From assembly GCA_963751395.1 (NCBI GenBank), contig CAVVUC010000002.1, forward strand, positions 930,001 to 994,000: a DNA stretch of 64,000 nt, in the 5' to 3' direction. A program made the translations under genes and the position numbers. The stretch's first letter is position 1. Each line of letters begins with the position of its first letter. The notes under the pieces were generated by a model. That model was given only the letters and a program-made list of their open reading frames with translations. It did no database searches and was not told the DNA's origin. This document shows positions 51,577 to 60,309 of this stretch, in pieces. Source of the DNA: CAVVUC01 sp963751395 (GTDB taxonomy: Bacteria; Verrucomicrobiota; Verrucomicrobiia; Chthoniobacterales; Chthoniobacteraceae).

Positions 51577-52434
51577 ATGACTTTGTCCAAACTTGCCATC
51601 ATCGGCCCGGGACTTCTGGGCGGCTCGATCGCACTGTCGATTCGTAAAAAAAGTCCGGCCACGAAGATAGCGGTCTGGGCCAGGAGTGAGGCCGCGATCG
51701 CAAAAGTCAGCTCGGATGGAATCGCCGACATCGCCTCCACCGATTTGAAGCCGATTGTCCAGGATGCGGATGCCGTCGTCTTTTGCGTGCCGGTCGGAGC
51801 GATGGCACCGCTTGCGGAGAAAATCGCTCCTCTTATTTCCACAAACACACTCATCACCGATGTCGGCAGCGTGAAGGCTTCGGTCGTGAAATTGCTCGCA
51901 CCGATCTTTCGAAGCCGCGGCAAATTCGTCGGGAGCCACCCGATGGCCGGTTCGGAGCAAACGGGACTCGGCGCGGCTCGCGCCGATTTGTTCGACGGCG
52001 CGGTTTGCATCGTAACGCCCGACGAGTTTTCAGATCCCGAAGCAGGCCAAGCGATCAGCGACTTTTGGACACGGATCGGTTGCTGCGTGCGGACACTGCC
52101 GCCGGCTGAACACGATGAAATCGTCGCGCTCGTGAGCCACCTGCCGCATCTTCTCGCGGCGACGCTTGTAAATTTGGTTTGCTCCGAAAATCCGAATTCG
52201 CTCAACTTCTGCGGCAACGGTTTTCGCGACACCACTCGAGTCGCTTCGGGTCCGCCGGAAATGTGGACCGAGATTTTCAGCAGCAACAAAACAGAGCTGA
52301 GAAAATCAGTCGAAGCGATGATCGGGAAACTCCGTGAAATCGACGCCCTTCTCGCTACCGACGACGAGCGAGGCATAACGCAATTTTTGAAAGAGGCAAA
52401 AACCGCGCGCGACCGAATCGCCGCAAAAAAATAA
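51577..52434 (+). CDS. tyrA: Prephenate dehydrogenase
   Basis: 285 residues from MTLSKLAIIGPGLLGGSIAL, the NAD(P)-binding start. ITDVGSVKASVV, the catalytic-region GSHPMAGSEQTGLGAARADL and the LVSHLPHLLAATL helix with the conserved His are TyrA features. It makes 4-hydroxyphenylpyruvate, or tyrosine from arogenate; the substrate preference cannot be told. No ACT or chorismate mutase domain is attached. An upstream GTG at 51541 adds 12 residues. aroA follows one base after the stop. Confidence 0.92.
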   Translation: MTLSKLAIIGPGLLGGSIALSIRKKSPATKIAVWARSEAAIAKVSSDGIADIASTDLKPIVQDADAVVFCVPVGAMAPLAEKIAPLISTNTLITDVGSVKASVVKLLAPIFRSRGKFVGSHPMAGSEQTGLGAARADLFDGAVCIVTPDEFSDPEAGQAISDFWTRIGCCVRTLPPAEHDEIVALVSHLPHLLAATLVNLVCSENPNSLNFCGNGFRDTTRVASGPPEMWTEIFSSNKTELRKSVEAMIGKLREIDALLATDDERGITQFLKEAKTARDRIAAKK

Positions 52435-52435
52435 A

Positions 52436-53767
52436 ATGAGCCATTGGAAAGTCACCCGCGCGCCGCGCATCGAAAGGGAAATCACCGTGCCCGGCGACAA
52501 GAGCATCTCGCATCGTTCCGCCATCATCGCGGCGCTGTCGAACGGCACTTGCGTCATCAAAGGATTCCTGCCAAGCGAGGATTGCCTCTGCACCGTCAAC
52601 GCCCTCCGCGCACTCGGCGTCAGCATCGAGCGGCCGGAGCCAACGACGCTGGTGGTTCAGGGAAAAAGGAAGGCCCTCACCGCGCCAAAGGGCGATATCG
52701 ACTGCGGCAACTCCGGTACGACGATGCGCCTGCTCGCCGGACTTCTCGCGGCCCAGCCGTTCCGCAGCCGGCTCATCGGCGACGCCTCGCTCTCGAAGCG
52801 GCCGATGAAGCGCATCATCGAACCGCTCACCGAAATGGGCGCGACGATCAGAGCCGAGGGCCCAAAGGATTCGCCTCCGCTCGTGATTGAAGGAGCAAAG
52901 CTTCACCCCATCCAATACTTCATGCCGATCGCCAGCGCGCAGGTGAAGAGCGCGATTCTTCTCGCGGCGCTTTACATCAAGGGCAGGACCACGGTGACCG
53001 AACCGAGCCAGAGCCGCGATCACACCGAGCGCATGCTCAGCTACCATCTGGTTCGTTCGCACAAGGACGATCTCAGCGTCACGATTTTCGGTGAGCAGAT
53101 GCCCGAGTCGCGTGACTTCGTCGTCCCCGGCGATATATCGAGCGCTGCGTTCTGGCTGGTCGCGGCGGCAGTCCAGCCGGGGTCGCATCTTTTGGTAAAG
53201 GACGTCGGGCTTAACCAGACCCGCACCGGTATCCTCGGAGTGCTGCTGCGCATGGGGGCCCATGTCCGCGAAGTCATCGAGCGGGTCGAAGACGGCGAAC
53301 CGCGCGGGTCGGTCGAGGTCCGCGGTGCGCGGCTCAGATCCACCACGATTCAAGGCCGGGAGATCGCCAATGTGATCGACGAAATTCCGATCCTTGCGGT
53401 CGCTGCGGCGCTCGCCGAAGGTACGACCACGATTGCAGACGCAAAGGAATTGCGTGTGAAGGAAACCGATCGCCTGGCTGCGCTGGCGACAAACCTGCGC
53501 GCCATGGGAGTGCCTGTGACCGAGAATGAGGACGGCCTCGAAATCCTCGGCGGTCAGCCGCTCAAAGGAACACGCCTGCGGAGCTTTGGCGATCATCGCA
53601 TCGCCATGGCGTTTGCGGTTGCCGGGCTTTTCGCGGAAGGCGAAACGATCATCGATGACGTCGAGTGTGTCGCCACTTCGTATCCCGGTTTCGACAAGAC
53701 GCTCGAACAAATGATGAAGGCGGCGAAGGAACCGCAGACCCCGGTCATCAGCTCCCTGCCCGTCTAA
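52436..53767 (+). CDS. aroA: 3-phosphoshikimate 1-carboxyvinyltransferase (EPSP synthase)
   Basis: 443 residues. VPGDKSISHRSAIIAALSNG, DCGNSGTTMRLLAGLLA, SKRPMKRIIEPLTEMGA, and the catalytic region RVKETDRLAALATNLRAMG, DHRIAMAF are typical. It transfers enolpyruvyl to shikimate 3-phosphate on the way to chorismate, the precursor of aromatic amino acids and of the MqnA substrate. It lies between tyrA and cmk, a common tyrA-aroA-cmk order. Confidence 0.96.
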   Translation: MSHWKVTRAPRIEREITVPGDKSISHRSAIIAALSNGTCVIKGFLPSEDCLCTVNALRALGVSIERPEPTTLVVQGKRKALTAPKGDIDCGNSGTTMRLLAGLLAAQPFRSRLIGDASLSKRPMKRIIEPLTEMGATIRAEGPKDSPPLVIEGAKLHPIQYFMPIASAQVKSAILLAALYIKGRTTVTEPSQSRDHTERMLSYHLVRSHKDDLSVTIFGEQMPESRDFVVPGDISSAAFWLVAAAVQPGSHLLVKDVGLNQTRTGILGVLLRMGAHVREVIERVEDGEPRGSVEVRGARLRSTTIQGREIANVIDEIPILAVAAALAEGTTTIADAKELRVKETDRLAALATNLRAMGVPVTENEDGLEILGGQPLKGTRLRSFGDHRIAMAFAVAGLFAEGETIIDDVECVATSYPGFDKTLEQMMKAAKEPQTPVISSLPV

Positions 53768-53774
53768 AGACCGA

Positions 53775-54434
53775 GTGAACGCCACCGCCCATACAGTCGT
53801 CGCCATCGACGGACCCGCGGCATCCGGCAAGAGCAGCGTCGCCCGGATGCTCGCGCGCAGGCTCGGCTTCGTCTATGTCAACACCGGCGCCATGTATCGC
53901 GCGATCACCTGGTGCGTCGTTGAAAAAGGAATTCCCTCACGCGATGTCGCGGGCATCATTTCGATGCTCAACAAAATCGACGTTCGATGCGGACTGAACG
54001 GCACCGAATCCATCATCACGATTGACGGCGTCGATCCCGCCCCGCATCTCAGCGAGGCCGACGTGAACCAGAATGTTTCCGAAGTTTCGAGCATTCACGA
54101 GGTCCGCTATCTTCTCGTAAAGCGGCAGCGCGAATACGCGAAGACGAACGACGTCGTCATGGAAGGTCGCGACATCGGCTCCGTTGTTTTTCCCGAAACG
54201 CCCTACAAATTTTACATCGACGCCTCACTCGAAGTCCGCGCCCGCCGCCGCGCGGCCCAGGGCCAGCAGGACGAGATCGGCGCCCGCGACAAGACCGACT
54301 CTTCGCGCAAGGCCTCGCCGCTGGTCATCGCCGAGGACGCCCATGTCATCGACAGTTCGCATCTCACCATCGACGGCGTGGTCGGCGAAATCATTGGGCG
54401 GCTGAAATTGAAAGGCTTCCGCTTTGAAGAGTGA
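53775..54434 (+). CDS. cmk: Cytidylate kinase
   Basis: 219 residues, GTG start at 53775, seven bases after aroA. The P-loop is AIDGPAASGKSSVARMLARR; VNTGAMYRAITW and VVMEGRDIGSVVFPE are CMP-binding motifs; YIDASLEVRARRRAAQ is the lid. It phosphorylates CMP and dCMP. It is followed immediately by an acyltransferase gene, another frequent neighbour. Confidence 0.95.
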   Translation: MNATAHTVVAIDGPAASGKSSVARMLARRLGFVYVNTGAMYRAITWCVVEKGIPSRDVAGIISMLNKIDVRCGLNGTESIITIDGVDPAPHLSEADVNQNVSEVSSIHEVRYLLVKRQREYAKTNDVVMEGRDIGSVVFPETPYKFYIDASLEVRARRRAAQGQQDEIGARDKTDSSRKASPLVIAEDAHVIDSSHLTIDGVVGEIIGRLKLKGFRFEE

Positions 54435-54435
54435 A

Positions 54436-55059
54436 ATGAACGGCTGGTATCGCTTCGGATACAACCTCTGGAGGTTTCTGGCCTGCACCGCGTTTTCGTT
54501 CCGGGTCATTCATCCCGAACGGATCATCGAGGAGGGTGGCGCGATCCTCGCGATGAACCACCAGAGCTACGTCGATCCGCCGCTCGCGGGGATTTGCTGC
54601 AAGCGGGCCATTTACTTTCTCGCCAGAAAAACGCTGCTTAACTGGCCGATCCTCGGTCCGATTTTTCCAAAGATCAACGTCGTGCCGGTCGATCAGGAGC
54701 GGGCCGACATGAGCGCGCTGAAAACCGTGATCCGGCTCGTGAAGGCGGGGCATTGCACCATCGTTTTTCCGGAAGGCGGGCGGACTCCTGACGGCAACTT
54801 GCAACCAGCACAGCCCGGGCTCGGACTCGTCATCGCAAAAACGCTTGCGCCGGTGGTGCCGATGCGGATCTTCGGCGCTTACGAAGCATTTCCTCGCGGC
54901 GCAAAATTCCCGAAGCCGCATCGGATCACGATCGTCATTGGCGAACCGATGCGCTTCACGAAGGAGGAGATCGAGGGAGGCGGACGCGACCTTTACCAAA
55001 GCCTCAGCGATCGAGTGATGGCCCGAATCGCATCGATCGAAAACGAACGCGAACGCTGA
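54436..55059 (+). CDS. plsC: 1-acyl-sn-glycerol-3-phosphate acyltransferase
   Basis: 207 residues from MNGWYRFGYNLWRFLACTAF. Its acyltransferase blocks are the catalytic MNHQSYVDPP (NHxxxxD), FPKINVVPVDQE, and FPEGGRTPDGNLQPAQPG with VVPMRIFGAYEAF. An N-terminal hydrophobic helix anchors it in the inner membrane. It makes phosphatidic acid from lysophosphatidic acid. A TTG at 54424 overlapping cmk is an alternative start. Confidence 0.9.
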   Translation: MNGWYRFGYNLWRFLACTAFSFRVIHPERIIEEGGAILAMNHQSYVDPPLAGICCKRAIYFLARKTLLNWPILGPIFPKINVVPVDQERADMSALKTVIRLVKAGHCTIVFPEGGRTPDGNLQPAQPGLGLVIAKTLAPVVPMRIFGAYEAFPRGAKFPKPHRITIVIGEPMRFTKEEIEGGGRDLYQSLSDRVMARIASIENERER

Positions 55060-55124
55060 CATCGGGTGACGATTCTCCCGCTTGCCGCTGCCAGGGCACC
55101 GTGATAGCTTGACGCCCTTTTTCT

Positions 55125-56320
55125 ATGGCAACCAGCATCATTGATCCCAGCCGGCTCGACCGGATCGAACTCAGCAACGACGAAATCGCGCGCTACTCGC
55201 GGCATCTCATCATGCCCGAAGTCACGCTCGAAGGTCAGAAGCGGCTGAAGGCGGCGAGCATCCTGTGCATCGGCACGGGCGGACTCGGCTCGCCGATCGC
55301 GCTTTATCTTGCGGCGGCAGGCATCGGACGGCTCGGACTCGTCGATGGCGACGTGGTCGATTTTTCAAATCTTCAGCGCCAGATTCTGCACGGCACCAAA
55401 GATGTGGGCCGGAAGAAACTGAACTCCGCGAAAGAACGCATCCGCGAGGTGAACCCGAACGTGCAGATCGACCTTCACGATACGATGTTCACCGAGCGAG
55501 AACGCGCGCCAGATCGCCGGGCCATACGACATCGTCATCGACGGCACGGACAATTTCCCGACGCGCTACCTGTCGAATGACGTGTGCGTTTTTCTCAAGA
55601 AGCCGAACATCTACGGCTCGATCTTCCGCTTCGACGGCCAATGCACCGTGTTCGCGCCGCATCTCGGCGGACCTTGCTATCGCTGCATGTTCCCCGAGCC
55701 GCCACCGCCCGGCATGGTGCCAAGCTGCGCGGAAGGCGGCGTGCTCGGCGTGCTGCCCGGCATCATCGGCGTGATGCAGGCGATCGAGGCGATCAAGCTC
55801 ATCATCGGCATCGGCGAACCGCTCATCGGGCGGCTCGTCGCATTTCGACGCGCTCAAGCTGAAGTTCCGCGAGTTCAAACTGCGCAAGGATCCGAAGTGC
55901 CCCGTTTGCTCCGAAAATCCCGACGATCACCGAACTCATCGACTACGAGCAGTTCTGCGGCATCCCGCAGGCCGCCGCCGCCGAGGCCGCCGAAGCGCCG
56001 ATCCCGACGATCACCGTGCAGGATTTGAAGCGCAAGCTCGACGCGAAGGAGAAGTTCGTGCTGGTGGATGTGCGCGAGAAATTCGAATAGGACATCTGCC
56101 GAATCGACGGCGCGAAATTGATCCCGCTCGGCGAACTCCCCTCGCGCATGAGCGAACTCGACAGCGCGGACGAGATCGTCCTGCACTGCAAAATGCGGCG
56201 GGCGCAGCGCGAAGGCGCTCAAGCTCCTGCGCGAAGCCGGATTCGCCAAACTGCACAATGTCGGCGGGCGGCATCGAAGCCTGGGCCGAGCAGATCGATC
56301 CGAGCGTGCCGAAGTACTAA
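55125..56320 (+). pseudogene. moeB: Frameshifted MoeB/MoeZ-type adenylyltransferase with rhodanese domain
   Basis: The intact ancestor would be an E1-like adenylating enzyme for a sulfur-carrier protein fused to a rhodanese domain. Order: ARYSRHLIMPEVTLEGQKRL, CIGTGGLGSPIALYLA, DGDVVDFSNLQRQI (frame A); IAGPYDIVIDGTDNFPTRYL, GPCYRCMFPEPPPPG, EGGVLGVLPGIIG (frame B); FDALKLKFREFKL, KCPVCSENP (frame C); TELIDYEQFCG and the rhodanese start (frame D); ALKLLREAGFAKLHNV (frame E); IEAWAEQIDPSVPKY-stop (frame F). Single extra bases explain every shift, near 55494, 55840, 55921, 56196 and 56270. A TAG at 56088 lies where a Tyr or Phe codon is expected. It is a pseudogene, or a locally poor assembly. 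Confidence 0.9.
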
Positions 56321-56350
56321 AAAGAAACGCCCGACCGGCCCGGTTTTGGG

Positions 56351-56370
56351 GCACGCATCGTGCTTGTTTT
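56351..56370 (+). terminator. Possible weak intrinsic terminator after moeB
   Basis: A five-base stem gcacg/cgtgc with a three-base loop, followed by ttgtttt, 30 bases past the end of the moeB remnant. The stem is short, so the call is tentative. Confidence 0.35.
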
Positions 56371-56400
56371 GAGGATGAATTTCATCCCTTCCGGAGCGCC

Positions 56401-56595
56401 ATGCATACACCTCTCTCAAAGAACCGCCACGGATTCGTGCTTGTCGAGTTCATGATCCTCGCCGCCGCGTTCTGTCTGCTTGCCCTGGTTGCCCTTACTC
56501 ATCTCAAACATCCCTCAGCGCGGCGCTCTTCCATTCGTGTCGCCGAGACCCCCGGGCTTCAATACGCGCTCGGGGTTTACGTTTCTGACAGGTAG
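56401..56595 (+). CDS. Mini type IV pilin-like protein
   Basis: 64 residues. KNRHG then FVLVEFMILAAAFCLLALVA fits the prepilin peptidase site: Gly before Phe+1, Glu at +5, then a ~20-residue hydrophobic helix. Only ~25 residues follow the helix (KHPSARRSSIRVAETPGLQY and a short end), so there is no globular pilin domain. It could be a minimal pseudopilin or the remnant of a longer one. It stands alone between the moeB remnant and a glycosyltransferase. Confidence 0.55.
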   Translation: MHTPLSKNRHGFVLVEFMILAAAFCLLALVALTHLKHPSARRSSIRVAETPGLQYALGVYVSDR

Positions 56596-56703
56596 CCGCG
56601 GGTTGGGTTTAGGGATGCATCCGGGCGGGATGTGCCAGTTCGGAATAGAGCCATCTGATTTTCTGTCTTGATTCCGGTCGCGCAAAACCAAAGGCTCCCA
56701 CGC

Positions 56704-58671
56704 ATGTCGAACGCGCGTGTCGGGCGCATCTCCGTCATCATCCCAACGCTGAACGAATCCGAGAACATCGAGGCTGTCACCGCGCGCGTTTTCGAGAACA
56801 TGTCGTGCTTTGACGTGGAGATCATCGTTGTCGATGACGGCTCGACTGACGGCACCCCGGAAAAAGTCCGCGCGCTCGGAGCAAACCAGCCGGTCCGGTT
56901 GCTCGAACGAAAGAACGCAAAGGATGGACTCGCCGGGGCGGTGATGGCCGGCGCGAAGCTGGCGGCCAGCGATGTGGTCGTCGTGATGGATGCCGACCTG
57001 AGCCACCCTCCGGAGCGCCTTCCCGAACTCGTCCGCCCCGTGCTGGAAGGCTCCAAGGACATGATCATCGGCAGCCGTTACGCGAAGGGGGGCTCGACTC
57101 CGGAGTGGCCATGGAAACGAAGAATGATGTCGCGGGCCGCTTCGGCACTGGCGTGGCCGCTCACGGATGTTCACGACTCGCTCTCGGGTTTTTTCGCCGT
57201 GCGGAGGCAACTGCTCGCGGACATTCCCGCCGACGCTTCCGGATTCAAAATCGCGCTCGAACTGCTGGTGCGCGGCGGCGACACGCTGCGCGTGGGAGAA
57301 ATTCCCATCACGTTTCGCGACCGCACCCACGGCCAGTCGAAAATGGGGACACGGGTGATTTTTACCTACTTCGAGCGCCTGCTCGCCCTCTGCGGCTGGC
57401 GCACGTCGGAGGAAGACACCAAGAAAGTCCTCGCCAAAAACCTCGTATCTTGGGCGCTCGATTTCCTTGCTTTTGTGGGGTTGATCCAGTTGGGACAAGA
57501 CCTGGCCACCGCCCACATCGCAAGCTACGCGGCTGCAAGCGTCGTCACCTATTTCAACTCCAGACAGGAGAGCGAGCGTCTCCAAAACACTTACGGCAAT
57601 TTCACCCGCCGCTTCCTGCTAGTGCGTCTGATGTCGATGTTCGTCCGCGGCGGCGTGCTCGCCCTGATTGCGAGTTCGCGGGAATGGCCTCCGGCAATTG
57701 CCATCCTGCCCGCGATTGCCGCCGGCGCATTGGTCAGTTACTTCGGCTTCGCTTTCTTCATCTGGCCGACTCGCGAGCAATACGGTTCCGGCATTCGGTG
57801 GCGGGTCGCATCGATCGGCATCGTCGCCTACCTGTTGCTCCTTCGGCTTGCTTATCTGAACGAGATTCAACTGCTGCCTTCGGAAACCTATTTCATGCAG
57901 ACCCTGCCGCTGATGAAATGGCTGATCCACGCGGGCATGGCGCTCTGCGGTCATAATCCGTTCGGCATGCGGATCGGCGCGCTGTTTTGCTCGTTCCTCG
58001 CCACGCTGTTTTTCTATCGGATCGCGCGAGGCTTTTTCGATAAATCCACGGCGTTTCGCACGACGATGTTCGTCCAAGTTCTGCCGGTGGCGTTTGCGGG
58101 CGGATTCTTCATCACACCCGTCGCGCCGATGCTCGCGGGCTGGGCTGCGGTGCTTTATCTTTACCACCTCGAACCGCTCCGCCGCAGGCCGTGGACTTGG
58201 GCTGGTGTCTTGATCTTCGCGGCGCTCCTGTGGCCGGTCGTCACCAACCCGGAGCCGCGTGTCGCATCAATCACGCCCGAACGAATCGGGTATGCGCTAA
58301 ACGCGCTTCTCGTCTCACCACTCATTCTGCTGACGCCCACGGGACTCGCCGCTGCCTTGCTCATCCTCTCCCAGCGCCCCGACGCGAGCCAGCGCAACCG
58401 CGATCTATTCGTAAAGACAGCCACGCTGCTTTCGCTGGCGGCGTTCGTCTGCTTCTGCCTCACGCGCATCGTGCCCTACGGCTGGATGGGTGTGGCCTGG
58501 CTGCCAGTTATTCCGTCGATCGCGAAAGCATTCGGTGAAAACGGAACGGCAGATCGCGGGAAGCTTTTCTCATTCGTCCAGGCCATGTGGCCGGCGACGA
58601 TCCTGATTCTAATCATCGGCTACGGCGCGGTGCTGCATTACCTCGCGCTCGGATTGCCGGGATTCAATTAA
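56704..58671 (+). CDS. DPM1-like GT2 glycosyltransferase fused to GtrA-like and ArnT-like membrane domains
   Basis: 655 residues from MSNARVGRISVIIPTLNESE. Residues ~8-230 are a polyprenol-phosphate glycosyltransferase (VDDGSTDGTPEKV, VVMDADLSHPPERLPELVRP, FRDRTHGQSKMG). Residues ~240-360 are a GtrA-like four-helix membrane part. The rest (~370-655) resembles the membrane region of ArnT/PMT-type transferases, but where those have a DEAYY-type acidic motif and a PPL motif it reads PSETYFMQTLPLMKW and looks shortened. It probably makes or uses a lipid-linked sugar. The stop shares a TTAA with the convergent DUF2062 gene. Confidence 0.82.
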   Translation: MSNARVGRISVIIPTLNESENIEAVTARVFENMSCFDVEIIVVDDGSTDGTPEKVRALGANQPVRLLERKNAKDGLAGAVMAGAKLAASDVVVVMDADLSHPPERLPELVRPVLEGSKDMIIGSRYAKGGSTPEWPWKRRMMSRAASALAWPLTDVHDSLSGFFAVRRQLLADIPADASGFKIALELLVRGGDTLRVGEIPITFRDRTHGQSKMGTRVIFTYFERLLALCGWRTSEEDTKKVLAKNLVSWALDFLAFVGLIQLGQDLATAHIASYAAASVVTYFNSRQESERLQNTYGNFTRRFLLVRLMSMFVRGGVLALIASSREWPPAIAILPAIAAGALVSYFGFAFFIWPTREQYGSGIRWRVASIGIVAYLLLLRLAYLNEIQLLPSETYFMQTLPLMKWLIHAGMALCGHNPFGMRIGALFCSFLATLFFYRIARGFFDKSTAFRTTMFVQVLPVAFAGGFFITPVAPMLAGWAAVLYLYHLEPLRRRPWTWAGVLIFAALLWPVVTNPEPRVASITPERIGYALNALLVSPLILLTPTGLAAALLILSQRPDASQRNRDLFVKTATLLSLAAFVCFCLTRIVPYGWMGVAWLPVIPSIAKAFGENGTADRGKLFSFVQAMWPATILILIIGYGAVLHYLALGLPGFN

Positions 58672-59150
58672 CTGTGCGGGATCTGGCTCTCACGGATGGC
58701 CTGGTAACGCGCGACAATTTTGAGCGATACGAAATACATCACCAGCGCCAGCGGCACCGCCATGATCAGCGAACCGATCAGGAGCGGCCACACGATGTGC
58801 AGCGTTTTCCAATGAAACCAGTTGCTGAGGATGAATTTGTCCCTCGTCATTCTTGCCGGCAACTGGTGGTGCAGCGCCCAGTAGCCAATCACGTATTGCC
58901 AGCGCAACACAACCGGCCAGACCGGGAGGAAGATGTCGTGAAAGGTCACCGAAAGCACCGCCGCCATCTTGCTGCATCGAAACAACCAGGCGATCAGAAA
59001 GCCGGCCAGCGTTTTGAAACCAAAAAACGGCGTGAACCCGCAGATCACCCCTATCGCAATCCCTCCGGAAATCGCATGCGGCGTGTCGCGAATCTGCATC
59101 AGGTGGTGGAGATGCCGCGAAACGAAGGATTTGATTTTGGAAACTGGCAT
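58668..59150 (-). CDS. DUF2062 membrane protein
   Basis: 160 residues. DTPHAISGGIAIGVICGFTP + FFGFKT is the DUF2062 signature, with three to four hydrophobic segments. It often lies beside DPM-type glycosyltransferases, as here, or is fused to them, which suggests a part in lipid-linked sugar handling; the function is not established. It is convergent with the glycosyltransferase. Confidence 0.82.
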   Translation of the reverse strand: MPVSKIKSFVSRHLHHLMQIRDTPHAISGGIAIGVICGFTPFFGFKTLAGFLIAWLFRCSKMAAVLSVTFHDIFLPVWPVVLRWQYVIGYWALHHQLPARMTRDKFILSNWFHWKTLHIVWPLLIGSLIMAVPLALVMYFVSLKIVARYQAIRESQIPHS

Positions 59151-59233
59151 TGCTGGTTCGTGAACTTTTTGAGTATTCGAGCGTTGATGTTAATATCCGG
59201 TAGTTTGATGCGCGCCACCGAATAATTTCCACG

Positions 59234-60262
59234 ATGTCCCCTTTCGAAACCTACCAATCCAATGCGGCGGAAGTTCCCGTGATGCGGAAATGGTTTTTCC
59301 GCGCGTTCCTGTTGTCCCTTCTCATCCACGCCATTCTCTTTGTCTGGTTCGGAAGCACAAAACTGGAGAGCTTTACCCCGCTCACGATGCGTCTTGTGCC
59401 GCGCGCGTTCAACGTGGCAAGACTCGACATCGACCCGAAGCTGCTTGAGTCCGACGAGAAGGAACCGGAGAAGCCGAAAAAGGAGGTGCTTGCGCTGCCC
59501 GACGTCACTCTGCCGGACGAGAAACCTTCGCTCGAATCGATGATGAACGAAGTTCGAGCGACCCCCGCGGCACCCGAACTCACCAAGCCGATCGTCAACG
59601 AAAAGCCGCGCGTGGAGGCGACCGACATCAAGACTCTGACCAAATTCCAGGAGACGACTTCGAGCGCCCTCGAAAAGGATCTCTTGTCGATGCGGGACCA
59701 GCTCATCAAGGACAGACCGAAGCCGTCGAAAAACCTGATCGCGATGAATGAGAAGGCGGCGGCGCAAATGCCGCCCAACAGCAGCATGACAGACTCAGCG
59801 GCGATGACGGCGGCATCCGGACGGCTCGATACATTGCTCGGGCAGGCAGGCGGTTTGAAGAAAGGCGACCAGCCGCTCTCGCTGCCCGGTGGCGCGCTGT
59901 TTGAGTTCAACAAAGCCGAACTTCAAGTGCCCTCGACGGAGCAACTCCGGAAACTCGGCCAGCTCATCAAGAAGAACCCAAATGTCAGATTCAGCATTGA
60001 GGGCTACACGGATTCATTCGGCGACGAAGAAACCAATCGCCGGCTGAGCCAGGCCCGGGCCGATGCCGTTCGGAAGTGGCTCATTGAAAACATGGACATC
60101 GCTCCCGAACGAATCGAGGCGCACGGGTTTGGCAAAACGAATCTGATCGTGCAACCGCAGCCCTTCGATTGGAACGTGCAGGCATCCATCGACGCCGAGA
60201 TTGCGCGGCAGCAGCCAAACCGCCGTGTCGAAATCGTGTTCCGTTTTCCAAACAGCGATTGA
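59234..60262 (+). CDS. OmpA-domain protein with TonB-like N-terminal anchor
   Basis: 342 residues. One membrane helix (about 23-41; AFLLSLLIHAILFVWFG) carries the Ser-x3-His pattern seen in TonB anchors. A Glu/Pro/Lys-rich stretch (~65-115) and a helical linker follow, then a C-terminal OmpA-like peptidoglycan-binding domain (~215-340; ALFEFNKAELQVPSTEQL, FSIEGYTDSFGDEETNRRLS + QARADAV, APERIEAHGFG). The arrangement would link the inner membrane to peptidoglycan; coupling to ExbBD-like motors is speculation. It is divergent from the DUF2062 gene. Confidence 0.8.
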   Translation: MSPFETYQSNAAEVPVMRKWFFRAFLLSLLIHAILFVWFGSTKLESFTPLTMRLVPRAFNVARLDIDPKLLESDEKEPEKPKKEVLALPDVTLPDEKPSLESMMNEVRATPAAPELTKPIVNEKPRVEATDIKTLTKFQETTSSALEKDLLSMRDQLIKDRPKPSKNLIAMNEKAAAQMPPNSSMTDSAAMTAASGRLDTLLGQAGGLKKGDQPLSLPGGALFEFNKAELQVPSTEQLRKLGQLIKKNPNVRFSIEGYTDSFGDEETNRRLSQARADAVRKWLIENMDIAPERIEAHGFGKTNLIVQPQPFDWNVQASIDAEIARQQPNRRVEIVFRFPNSD

Positions 60263-60309
60263 TCTCGTCGAAACGATCCGCTGACGGTTGGCGATAAACG
60301 GCGATCCAG

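Noticed and set aside
52355..53830. 491-codon open frame on the minus strand
   Set aside because: Antisense to aroA along its full length, with Arg/His/Asp-rich shadow composition and no domain.
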